Source: Promineifilum sp.
Lineage (GTDB): Bacteria; Chloroflexota; Anaerolineae; Promineifilales; Promineifilaceae
Length of the DNA stretch: 64,000 nucleotides
Reading direction: 5' to 3'
Assembly (NCBI GenBank): GCA_020634335.1
Contig: JACKBY010000003.1
Coordinates: 194,682 to 258,681, forward strand
The notes below the pieces were generated by a model. That model was given only the letters and a program-made list of their open reading frames with translations, was not told where the DNA came from and searched no databases. The position numbers and the translations under genes are program-made. Positions 57,210-64,000 of this stretch are shown piece after piece. How positions within the stretch are numbered: the stretch's first letter is position 1; each line of letters begins with the position of its first letter.

Positions 57210-57335
57210 CTTCCCTTGTTAGTGATCAGTGGGGCGTTGGATCAGTGAGTCAGTAGGTCAGTGGGGACGTAGTGCATTACTGAACACTGCTCTACGGCCC
57301 TACTGAATACTGATCTGCTACCCTACTGAAATCTG
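57210..57335. repeat. Degenerate AGTGATCAGT/ACTGATC repeat tract
   Basis: The gap between npdG and the amidohydrolase consists of units such as GATCAGTG, GTCAGTAGGTCAGTGG and, inverted, CTACTGAATACTGATCTG. It looks like a decayed relative of the GTGGTCA array at 56485, again with inverted halves. Confidence 0.6.
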
Positions 57336-57342
57336 TCAACGA

Positions 57343-58698
57343 TTACGAACCAAGCGCGTTATATCGCTCCCACACCTCGGCCGCCAGTTCGCGGCTGCGA
57401 GCAGTGATGGCCGCCTCGTCGAGCGTCAATAGCTGCCGGTCGCGCATGAGCACCCGGCCGCCGACGATGGTCGTCGTCACCATGCTGCTCTCGAAACCGA
57501 AGATAATGTGCCAGGGCAAATTCCCGGCACTCAACGGCGTGATGGCCTGGTAGTCGACCAGGATGACGTCGGCCGCCGCGCCCACGGCCAGCCGGCCCAG
57601 CGGCAACTCCGGCCAGAAGACCTGGGCCAGGGCGGCGTTGTTATAGACCGCCATTTGCACCACGTCCATGCCGTTGCCGCGGCGCGGGTCGCGGTGGGCC
57701 AGCTTGTGGAGGAAATAGGCTTCTTTCCATTCGCCCCACATGGCGTTGCCCATGCCGTCGTTGCCCAGACACACAGGAATGCCCAGCCGCATCATGCTCT
57801 CGACGGGGGCCGCGCCGACGGCGTTGTTCATATTGCTGCGCGGCTGATGGGTCACCCATGTGCCCGTGTCGCGCAACAGTTCCATTTCGCGAGCGTCGAT
57901 GTGGATGGCGTGGGCCACGATGCTCTTCGGCCCCAGGACGCCCGCGGCAGCCAACCGGTCGACAACGCGCATCCCATACTTCTCGCGCGAGTCATATTCA
58001 TCCACTTCGTGTTCAGCCACGTGGATGTGAAAACCGGTGTCCAGACCCTTGGCCGCGGCGACGCACTTCGCCAGCGTCCGGTCGCTCAAGGACAGAGACG
58101 CATGCAGCCCGAAGGTGGCGGCCAGCAGGTCGGTGTCCCGCTCCTTGACCGCATGGAGGAAGCGCACGTTCTCGCTGATGCCCGCCTGGGCCTCGTCGAG
58201 GCCGTTGCGGTCACTCACCTCGTAGCACAGGGCGGCGCGCACGCCGGCTCGCTCCACCGCGTCGGCGATCTGATCGAGCGAGCTGTCGATGGCGTTGGGG
58301 CTGGCGTGATGGTCGATGAGCGTCGTCGTGCCGTGCTTGATGGCGTCCAGCAGCGAGACGAGGGCGCTATACTCCACATCCACATCCAGCAAGGCCCGGT
58401 CGAGCCGCCACCAGAGCCGCTCCAGGATGTCGGGGAAGTCCTTGGGTGCGGGACCGGGGATAGCCATGCCGCGGGCGAACGCGCCGTAAAAGTGGGTATG
58501 GGCGCAAATATTGCCGGGCATCACCAGTTGGCCGCGCGCGTCCATCTGCTCGGTGTTGGGGTGCTGCTCTCGCAAGCGCGCAGACGGCCCCATAGCGGCG
58601 ATGCGGCCGTCGCGTAGCAACAGGGCGCAATCGTCGAGAATTTCATTGGGTGTATTCCAGGTCACCAGGCGGCCGTTGAGGATGAGCAAGTCGGTCAT
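57343..58698 (-). CDS. SsnA-like amidohydrolase (metal-dependent deaminase superfamily)
   Basis: A 451-residue amidohydrolase of the AtzA/TrzN/SsnA group. The N-terminal beta-domain start DLLILNGRLVTWN is followed by the metal site NICAHTHFYGAFARGM, then HASPNAIDSSLD, HIHVAEHEVDEYD (metal His), AHAIHID and LGNDGMGNAMW (metal Asp). LERLWWRLDRALLD together with DAIKHGTTTLIDHHASP is the pattern of SsnA proteins. SsnA homologues occur in purine or selenium-dependent hydroxylase clusters; no such neighbours are here, so the substrate (an amino-heterocycle or amidine) is open. TAAAAT (complement of 58706-58711) ends 7 nt before the ATG, suggesting a leaderless mRNA. Confidence 0.87.
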   Translation of the reverse strand: MTDLLILNGRLVTWNTPNEILDDCALLLRDGRIAAMGPSARLREQHPNTEQMDARGQLVMPGNICAHTHFYGAFARGMAIPGPAPKDFPDILERLWWRLDRALLDVDVEYSALVSLLDAIKHGTTTLIDHHASPNAIDSSLDQIADAVERAGVRAALCYEVSDRNGLDEAQAGISENVRFLHAVKERDTDLLAATFGLHASLSLSDRTLAKCVAAAKGLDTGFHIHVAEHEVDEYDSREKYGMRVVDRLAAAGVLGPKSIVAHAIHIDAREMELLRDTGTWVTHQPRSNMNNAVGAAPVESMMRLGIPVCLGNDGMGNAMWGEWKEAYFLHKLAHRDPRRGNGMDVVQMAVYNNAALAQVFWPELPLGRLAVGAAADVILVDYQAITPLSAGNLPWHIIFGFESSMVTTTIVGGRVLMRDRQLLTLDEAAITARSRELAAEVWERYNALGS

Positions 58699-58903
58699 GG
58701 ACGTTATTTTAGCGGCTGTGGCGGCGCGCGCCACTCTCATAGGTGAATCGTTGATGGGCGATGGGTGCAAAATTACCGCCGGTTTTGTATAATTTGCCTT
58801 ACACTTACGTCGTTCCAATGTAACCGGGTAAGAATAAATAGAATCGTCGCGTCTACTAGCTTGTAGGCAATACGAACCATAACTCTGAAGGAGATAATTT
58901 ATA

Positions 58904-59242
58904 ATGGCAAAGCCACTCGAAGTTACCGATTCCACCTTCCAAAAGGAAGTACTGGAGTCTGATGTCCCCGTCCTGGTCGACTTTTGGGCCGACTGGTGCG
59001 GCCCGTGCCGGTTTATCGCCCCGTTCGTGAAGGAAATCGCGGCGGAGCAAGAGGGCGCCCTCAAGGTCGCCAAGGTGGATGTCGATGACAATCCGGCCGT
59101 GCCCGGCCGCTATGCCATCGTGGGCATTCCGACTCTGATGCTCTTCAAGGGTGGTCAGGTGGTCGAGCGCATTGTCGGCGCGCAGCCCAAGGAACGCATT
59201 CTGGCTCAGGTGCTGCCGCACCTCGAAAAGGCCGCGGCCTAA
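58904..59242 (+). CDS. trxA: Thioredoxin
   Basis: A 112-residue thioredoxin with the redox site WADWCGPCRF, the cis-Pro loop VGIPTLMLFKGGQ and a normal C-terminal helix. GAAGGAG precedes the ATG and TATAAT is at 58788-58793. The glycine-rich site keeps WCGPC intact, so it should reduce disulfides in the cytosol using thioredoxin reductase. It is monocistronic with a terminator. The PGRYAIVG segment after DVDDNPAV is one to three residues longer than in E. coli. Confidence 0.95.
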   Translation: MAKPLEVTDSTFQKEVLESDVPVLVDFWADWCGPCRFIAPFVKEIAAEQEGALKVAKVDVDDNPAVPGRYAIVGIPTLMLFKGGQVVERIVGAQPKERILAQVLPHLEKAAA

Positions 59243-59262
59243 TCGAGCCGAATTGAAAATCG

Positions 59263-59291
59263 AGAGCGTCGCATTAAGCGGCGCTCTTTTT
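59263..59291 (+). terminator. Rho-independent terminator of the thioredoxin gene
   Basis: AGAGCGTCGC (59263-59272) pairs with GCGGCGCTCT (59278-59287) through one G-U, with the loop ATTAA, followed by TTTTT. Confidence 0.85.
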
Positions 59292-59351
59292 GTTTAGCTT
59301 AGCTTTAACCTAAGTTTCGGAAGGCCTCTGAGGTTTCAGGAGCAGTGCCAA

Positions 59352-60269
59352 ATGGAAGTCGCCATCATGATCGAGGGCCAGAACGGCCTGAACTGGCCGC
59401 GCTGGCAGCGCCTGGCCGCGGCGGTCGAAGACCTGGGTTTCGCCGGGCTTTACCGCTCCGACCACTATACCAACGCCAATCCGCCCGACATCGAATCACT
59501 GGAACTATGGGTTTCGCTAACCTGGCTAGCGAGCCACACGCGACGCATTGAATTCGGCCCGCTGGTATCGCCCGTTTCCTTTCGCCAGCCGACGATGACG
59601 GCGCGTATGGCCGCGGCCGTGGATGATCTCTCCGGCGGTCGTCTGACATTGGGCCTGGGCGCGGGCTGGCAGGAACGCGAGCACACCAACTACGGCTGGG
59701 AATTGCTCGACGTGCCGGAGCGTTTTGCCCGCTTCGAGGAAGGATTACGCATCATCGCCCATCTGCTCCACGACGACGCGCCGCTTGATTTTGAGGGCGT
59801 ATACTATCACTTGCACGAAGCTGTGTTGCTGCCGCGGCCAGCGCGGCCCGGCGGCCCGCCTATCCTCATCGGCGGCAACGGACCGAAGCGCACCTTGCCG
59901 CTCGCGGCGCGCTATGCTGATGAGTGGAATGCGGTGTACGTGAACCCGGGGCGTTTTAGGGAATTGAGCGAGCGGCTGGATGAGTTGTTGGCAGCCGAAG
60001 GGCGCGCGCGCGAATCGGTCCGGCGGTCGCTGATGGCCGGCTGCCTATTTGGCCGGGACACGGCCGATCTGACGCGCAAATTGGCCGGGCGCAACCGCAC
60101 CGCAGCCCAGATGCACGAACGGGGGGTGGCGGCGGGTACAGCGCCGGAGATCGCCGCCCAACTCGAAGCCTGGACCGGGGCCGGCGTGCAACGCATCATG
60201 CTCCAGTGGCTCGACCTGGATGACCTGGACGGCCTGGAAGCGCTGGCCGCGGCCGTTCTGAAGAATTAA
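59352..60269 (+). CDS. LLM-class F420-dependent oxidoreductase
   Basis: A 305-residue TIM-barrel oxidoreductase of the luciferase-like monooxygenase class. VAIMIEGQNGLNWPRWQRLAAAVEDLGFAGLYRSDHY is the family opening. SFRQPTMTARMAAAVDDLSGGRLTLGLGAGWQEREH is the cofactor-binding core, and PPILIGGNGPKRTLPLAARYADEWN is the phosphate-binding loop. Among LLM enzymes this sequence type uses F420 rather than FMN; the nearby cofE and npdG support that. The substrate is unknown. No strong ribosome site is seen. Confidence 0.88.
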   Translation: MEVAIMIEGQNGLNWPRWQRLAAAVEDLGFAGLYRSDHYTNANPPDIESLELWVSLTWLASHTRRIEFGPLVSPVSFRQPTMTARMAAAVDDLSGGRLTLGLGAGWQEREHTNYGWELLDVPERFARFEEGLRIIAHLLHDDAPLDFEGVYYHLHEAVLLPRPARPGGPPILIGGNGPKRTLPLAARYADEWNAVYVNPGRFRELSERLDELLAAEGRARESVRRSLMAGCLFGRDTADLTRKLAGRNRTAAQMHERGVAAGTAPEIAAQLEAWTGAGVQRIMLQWLDLDDLDGLEALAAAVLKN

Positions 60270-60284
60270 ACACGGATTTTAACG

Positions 60285-60325
60285 GATTCAACGGATTGAA
60301 ATTTACGGGTTCAATCCGTTGAATC
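60285..60325. repeat. Perfect inverted repeat of GGATT units
   Basis: GATTCAACGGATTGAA (60285-60300) and TTCAATCCGTTGAATC (60310-60325) pair perfectly. The flanks ACACGGAT and ATCTGTGT extend the stem imperfectly. It lies between convergent genes and may serve as a bidirectional terminator. It is related to the CRCAGATT family. Confidence 0.65.
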
Positions 60326-60358
60326 TGTCCGATCTGTGTCCCACTCGTGTTATATAGC

Positions 60359-60820
60359 TTATTCCGTCGGCGATTTCTCGGCTACGGGTTCGTCCTTGTC
60401 GGCCGGGGTGAACTGATTGGCGAGCTTTTCCAGCTCGGTGCTGAGCCAGCGCAGGCCGCCGACCATGCCTTCCTGGGCCTTGCGGCCGATCTCGCCTGTC
60501 TCCACCCGCTCTTTCACGTCCACGGCTTCTTCCTTGACACGGCTGGCCGCCGGACTTTCCTTGGCCTGGTTGAACACCTTCTCTACTTCGTCGGCGAAGC
60601 TCTTCATGCCGGCTCGCACCTCGGTCTCCATGCGTCGGGCCTCTGCGCTGTTGAAGATGCCTTCCAGCGTATCGGCAAACTGGCGACCAAGCCGCTTGAA
60701 TTCCTCGACGACGTCGGTCGTGCCGGCTTTGGCGCCGGCCGCGTCTTCCTCGACCGGGATGTCGATCTTGATGCGCTCTTCGTCCTTCAACTGGTCGATA
60801 ATCGGTTTCTCGTCGCTCAT
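60359..60820 (-). CDS. Small helical charged protein, unknown function
   Basis: A 153-residue protein with many Glu, Lys and Asp residues and no membrane segment. After an acidic N-terminus comes a run of amphipathic helix: VVEEFKRLGRQFADTLEGIF, then EVRAGMKSFADEVEKVFNQA and GEIGRKAQEGMVGGLRWLST. Coiled-coil or apolipoprotein-like helices are likely. GAGCATTTTGCC before the ATG gives only a weak ribosome site. I recognise no family. The codon use resembles its neighbours, so it is probably a real gene. Confidence 0.75.
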   Translation of the reverse strand: MSDEKPIIDQLKDEERIKIDIPVEEDAAGAKAGTTDVVEEFKRLGRQFADTLEGIFNSAEARRMETEVRAGMKSFADEVEKVFNQAKESPAASRVKEEAVDVKERVETGEIGRKAQEGMVGGLRWLSTELEKLANQFTPADKDEPVAEKSPTE

Positions 60821-60941
60821 GGCAAAATGCTCCTATCTTTGTAACTATCTGCCTTGCTCCCTGCGAATGATCGAAACAAGGAGCAGACACGATTCACTCT
60901 GCTTACTCTTCCAATACGGAATTGACGGCTGTGAAGTTGCA

Positions 60942-61931
60942 TCACTGCCAGCGACGCAACGACAGGTTATCCACGAACCAGCCGTTGTTCTGGATGGCAT
61001 AGCGGCCGCGGAAGCCCACGCCAACGGTCAGGCGCTGCGCCGTGTCAATCGTGAAGGTGTGCGTCAGTACGTTGCGCGTGTTGTAAGCGTTGGCGATCCA
61101 CCCTGTGCCGGTGTTGCCGGCAAAGAGCATGGCCTCGCCGGCATTGGGGTCGTTGGGCGCAAATTTTTGGCCGTTGGAGATGCTCTCGAAGACATCGGCA
61201 AAGAACGGGACTTCCAGCACGTAGGTCCCCGGTTGCAGATCAACGTCGGTCATCAGGCGCGCGCTGACCGCGCCGGCATCCTTGAATATTTTGACCGTTT
61301 GCGAGCCGTCGAAGATATAGAGGCCGTGTTCTTGGGGCGGCAGAAAACTCATCGACAACACACGGATCTCCGGTCGCACGTAAACGTCCCAGGCCTGGCC
61401 GCCGAAGCCGGTGGGGCCTTCCTGGTAATCGGCTCGCCAGCCTTCCGGTAGTTGCAACTCGGCAACGTTGTTCTGGAGGTAGTGCCCGCCTTCGAAGGAA
61501 GGATTGGGCAGCAGGTTTTCGCCCAGCACGGGATCGGGCAGGAGGGTCGGCGGCGCGGCCGTGGCGGGTGGTCGCGTGGGGCCGGCCGTCGCTGGGGGCA
61601 GGGTGGGGGCAGGCGTCGGCGTGTCGGTTGCCGCGTCGGTCGGCGTTTCCTCCGGCGTGGCCGTGGCGTCGCGGGTGGGCGTTGCTGGGCGCGGCGTGAC
61701 CGAGGGGGGCGGTGTGGGTGATGCCGGCGGGGAGTCTGTTGGCTCGTCGGTCGCCGTCGCCTCGACGATGGGAGCCAGGGTTGGTGTCGGAAGCGACATC
61801 GCCGCCACCTCGGTGGCCGTGGCGAGGAGGGTCGGTTCGGCCGTCGGCGCGGGCTCTTCGGAGCGACAGGCGGCTCCAGCAACCAGCAGTATCAGAATAA
61901 AGAGGGTTCGGGTGAAGGGCAAAACTTTCAC
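60942..61931 (-). CDS. Lipoprotein with a Pro/Thr-rich linker and C-terminal beta-sandwich domain
   Basis: A 329-residue protein. GGAGGA lies 6 nt before a GTG at 61931, which opens the signal KVLPFTRTLFILILLVAGAAC with a lipobox. Residues about 30-130 are a Pro/Thr/Ala tract (TPEETPTDAATDTPTPAPT) likely to span the wall. Residues 135-329 form a carbohydrate-binding-like jelly roll: LLPNPSFEGGHYLQNNVAEL, GWRADYQEG, HGLYIFDGSQTVKIFKDAGAV and GRYAIQNNGWFVDNLSLRRW. The opening and ending are typical of CBM4/9-like domains. The ligand is unknown. It acts at the cell surface. Confidence 0.82.
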   Translation of the reverse strand: MKVLPFTRTLFILILLVAGAACRSEEPAPTAEPTLLATATEVAAMSLPTPTLAPIVEATATDEPTDSPPASPTPPPSVTPRPATPTRDATATPEETPTDAATDTPTPAPTLPPATAGPTRPPATAAPPTLLPDPVLGENLLPNPSFEGGHYLQNNVAELQLPEGWRADYQEGPTGFGGQAWDVYVRPEIRVLSMSFLPPQEHGLYIFDGSQTVKIFKDAGAVSARLMTDVDLQPGTYVLEVPFFADVFESISNGQKFAPNDPNAGEAMLFAGNTGTGWIANAYNTRNVLTHTFTIDTAQRLTVGVGFRGRYAIQNNGWFVDNLSLRRWQ

Positions 61932-62153
61932 GAATAGTTCCTCCGGTGAGTGGGGATAGGATAGCGCGGCCGGGCAACAATGCCGGGGATAGGAGGCCGC
62001 GTTGTCAACATTGTAAAATGCGCTCGCAGTCGGGGCAATGCCTCCCTCATTTTCTAATCCAGTCATTAAGGCCGAGATGTCGCCTTTTATGAAATCACGT
62101 TGCTGCCGGCGCAATCACAATTAGACGCGGCCGTCTCGTGCTACAATTCGCCC

Positions 62154-63056
62154 ATGATCCCTCACACTCAATTCACGACGACAACCCACGGACTGCGACG
62201 CGATCTGCCGGCCATGCGCCTTTTCGAAAAAGCCAAACGGTTGGGCATCTGGAACCCCAGCGACATCGACTTGCGGGCTGACCGCGAACACTGGCTATCG
62301 TTGGCGGCCGAAGAACAGGATATTCTCTTGCGCCTGACGGCCATGTTCCAGGCCGGCGAGGAAGCAGTAACGCTGGATCTTTTACCCCTGATCATGACGA
62401 TTGCCGCCGAGGGGCGCGTGGAAGAGGAGCTGTTTTTGACGACCTTCCTCTTCGAGGAAGCCAAGCACACCGATTTCTTTAACCGGTTCCTGACGGCCGT
62501 GGCCGGCGTCGACGGCGATCTGAGCCATTACCATACACCCAGCTATCGCCAACTGTTCTATCGCCAATTGCCCGAGGCGCTGGGGGCGTTGCGCGATGAT
62601 CCGTCGGCCGCGGCCCAGGTTCGCGCTTCGGTCACCTACAACATGATCGTCGAGGGGATGCTGGCCGAGACAGGCTATCACGCCTACTTCACCGTTCTGG
62701 AGCGCAGCGAGTTGATGCCGGGCACGCGCCGGGGCATCGCGCTGCTCAAGCAGGACGAATCGCGCCACATCGCCTATGGCATTTATCTGCTGTCGCGCCT
62801 GGTGGCCGAGGAAGGCGCGCTGTGGGACGTGCTGGAGGATCGAATGAACGAGTTGCTGCCGGCCGCACTAGGCGTCATTGGCGACGTCTTCGCCGCCTAC
62901 GATCCCGTTCCGTTCGACCTGGTAGAGGAGGATTTCACCGATTATGCTCTGGCCCAATTCCAGAAGCGCGTGGCCCGGCTGGAGCGAGCGCGGGCCATGA
63001 GTCTAGAGGAAATCGCGTCGATGACCAACGTCATCATCGAGCGGGATGACGGCTGA
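62154..63056 (+). CDS. R2-like ligand-binding oxidase (R2lox)
   Basis: A 300-residue ferritin-like four-helix protein. Metal ligands expected for R2lox are present: Glu in GEEAVTLDL (about residue 70), Glu102 and His105 in EEAKH, Glu167 in YNMIVEGMLAE, and Glu202 and His205 in DESRH. The Val after EEA and Tyr162 before NMIVE match the residues that form the Val-Tyr ether cross-link in the Mn/Fe R2lox site. The ligand is a long-chain fatty acid in known structures. The physiological reaction of the family is unknown. TACAAT (62142-62147) ends 6 nt before the ATG, which has no ribosome site, so a leaderless mRNA is likely. Confidence 0.93.
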   Translation: MIPHTQFTTTTHGLRRDLPAMRLFEKAKRLGIWNPSDIDLRADREHWLSLAAEEQDILLRLTAMFQAGEEAVTLDLLPLIMTIAAEGRVEEELFLTTFLFEEAKHTDFFNRFLTAVAGVDGDLSHYHTPSYRQLFYRQLPEALGALRDDPSAAAQVRASVTYNMIVEGMLAETGYHAYFTVLERSELMPGTRRGIALLKQDESRHIAYGIYLLSRLVAEEGALWDVLEDRMNELLPAALGVIGDVFAAYDPVPFDLVEEDFTDYALAQFQKRVARLERARAMSLEEIASMTNVIIERDDG

Positions 63057-63136
63057 TTTTTCGGTTGAGTATATATGGTCTGGCAGACTGCATTGGTGAA
63101 ATTCAACCTCGCCTCAAGTTTGACTGAATCTTCCTC

Positions 63137-63167
63137 TTGACTCTGACCTATGGGCAGGCTTTATCCT
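63137..63167 (+). promoter_or_regulatory. MerR-type promoter with a 19-bp spacer and central dyad
   Basis: TTGACT (63137-63142) and TATCCT (63162-63167) are separated by 19 bp, the long spacing typical of MerR-controlled promoters. The spacer holds CTGACCTATGGGCAG (63043 + 100 to 63157, that is 63143-63157), a dyad with one mismatched pair. The MerR gene starts 6 nt after the -10, so the regulator probably controls itself. Confidence 0.65.
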
Positions 63168-63173
63168 TGCTGT

Positions 63174-63992
63174 ATGGAACAACCACGCGAAGACGACCTG
63201 CTTAGCATCGGCCCATTCGCTCGCGAGTCGGGACTATCCCACAAAGCCTTGCGGCTTTATGCCGAGTTGGGATTGTTGGTCCCGGCCCACGTTGATCGAT
63301 TCACTAGCTACCGTTACTACGATCGCGAGCAGTTGGGATCAGCGCGCCTCATCCGGCTTATGCGGGAGATGGAGATGCCGTTACGTGATATCCGCCACGT
63401 GTTGGCTGCCGAGCCGCAGGAGGCTGAACAACTCGTAGCCGAATACGAGCGTGCCTTTAGCGAACGTCTGGAGCAGGTTCGTCATACCCGCCGTCGGTTG
63501 ATCCAAATCATGCGATATGAGGAGAGCGAAATGACAATGCAGGTTGAAGAGCGAAGTTTGGCCCCGCAACAGATCGTGAGCATCGTGGCCCACGTACTAG
63601 TAAAGGACTTGGACGATGTGATAAGTCGAAGCCTCAGAGAACTGGAGGCGTTCGTTGAAGCTCAAGGCGGCAAGATCAGCGGCCCACCTTTAGGCATATT
63701 TCACGGGCAGATCAACCAGGAGGATGATGGGCCAATCGAGGTATGTCTGCCCGCTGATGGCGCTTTTCGTGCCGTGGGCAGTGTGGCCGTTCGCGAATTG
63801 GCGAGCGGACGGGCGGCCGTGGTCGAGGTACGCGATGAATATGTGAACTTCCCCAAGATCATCGAGGCTTATGATGCGGGCTACGACTGGATCGTCAGTC
63901 ATGGCTTTCGTCATGCTGGGCCGCCCCACGAGGTATGGATCGGTTCGCCCGAAAGTGGGGGACCATTCGAGATCGTCTGGCGCTTCGAGTAA
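63174..63992 (+). CDS. MerR-family regulator with GyrI-like effector domain (BmrR-like)
   Basis: A 272-residue regulator. The MerR helix-turn-helix is LLSIGPFARESGLSHKALRLYAELGLL, the wing is SYRYYDREQLGSARLIRLMREMEM, and a dimerisation helix runs to about residue 115. The C-terminal 150 residues form a GyrI-like/AraC effector domain (MQVEERSLAPQQIVSIVAHV, GPIEVCLPADGAF, HEVWIGSPESGGPFEIVWRFE). In BmrR-type proteins it binds cationic or hydrophobic drugs. The ATG at 63174 lies 6 nt from a -10 box, so the mRNA is probably leaderless; an upstream in-frame start at 63150 would lie inside the promoter. The target other than itself is not visible; the window ends here. Confidence 0.92.
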   Translation: MEQPREDDLLSIGPFARESGLSHKALRLYAELGLLVPAHVDRFTSYRYYDREQLGSARLIRLMREMEMPLRDIRHVLAAEPQEAEQLVAEYERAFSERLEQVRHTRRRLIQIMRYEESEMTMQVEERSLAPQQIVSIVAHVLVKDLDDVISRSLRELEAFVEAQGGKISGPPLGIFHGQINQEDDGPIEVCLPADGAFRAVGSVAVRELASGRAAVVEVRDEYVNFPKIIEAYDAGYDWIVSHGFRHAGPPHEVWIGSPESGGPFEIVWRFE

Positions 63993-64000
63993 GTCGTTTA

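Noticed and set aside
56485..57335. Possible CRISPR array from repeated units near npdG
   Set aside because: The units are 7 bp with no unique spacers of constant length, and there are no cas genes.
1..64000. tRNA genes
   Set aside because: I looked for TTCGANTC/TTCAAATC T-arm patterns with a matching acceptor stem and found none that folds.

Overview
The window (about 62% GC by eye) looks like a chromosomal piece of a Chloroflexota bacterium, probably an Anaerolineae/Caldilineae-type lineage. The pointers are substrate-binding lipoproteins with the VVEVTRVVTE-type linker after the lipobox, Thr/Ser/Pro-rich lipoproteins, F420 enzymes, a fused SHMT-GcvT, and intergenic DNA full of short heptameric and hairpin repeats. 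This assignment is an inference; no 16S gene is present. I see no prophage, transposase, CRISPR array or tRNA. One structural RNA is clear, the small SRP RNA at about 38451-38589.

Layout. 1-4.8 kb: partial Asp/Glu racemase, Tyr phosphatase, biotin carboxylase, a vapBC pair and rsmA. 4.8-7.0 kb: a large membrane-anchored protein whose C-terminal half is homologous to cyanobacterial acyl-ACP reductase. 7.0-21 kb: a peptide ABC transporter locus with two paralogous binding lipoproteins, two ATPases and two permease pairs, interrupted by a membrane cytochrome c and an overlapping membrane protein. 21-27 kb: NlpC/P60 peptidase, dipeptide epimerase, M20 peptidase and a gamma-glutamyltransferase-like enzyme. 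Together with the transporter this looks like a murein-peptide salvage region. 27-34 kb: envelope genes (DUF2142 membrane protein, GT2, PPC-repeat lipoprotein, LCP protein) and tyrA. 34-38 kb: the SHMT-GcvT fusion and a phosphoribosyltransferase. 38-46 kb: SRP RNA, a 3D/G5 lipoprotein, a triple-repeat secreted protein, rpiA, a glycogen debranching enzyme, nth and a GNAT protein. 46.6-53 kb: a GntR-headed sugar operon (PfkB kinase, split transketolase, SAF-domain oxidoreductase, TIM-barrel isomerase, cupin). 53-64 kb: a second cupin, a mazEF pair, an RlmD-like protein without its catalytic Cys, cofE, npdG, an SsnA-like amidohydrolase, thioredoxin, an LLM F420 oxidoreductase, two small envelope/unknown proteins, an R2-like ligand-binding oxidase and a MerR regulator.

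Two genome-scale patterns stand out. First, many first genes have a -10 hexamer ending only 6-8 nt before the start codon and no Shine-Dalgarno, which predicts leaderless transcripts. Internal operon genes instead carry good GGAGG sites. Second, at least five families of short repeats sit between genes (GTGGTCA heptamers, GTCATTC heptamers, CRCAGATT units, TGTRGYGCCGG...CCGGC hairpins, AGAAACCGGGTTTCT-like). Some of them form long hairpins, some appear to supply -10 boxes, one abuts and probably removed the native start of cofE, and one lies inside a coding sequence.

The best candidates for new biology are the AAR-like fusion, the SHMT-GcvT fusion with a decayed second GcvT segment, the sugar operon of unassigned substrate, and the repeat/leaderless-promoter interplay.
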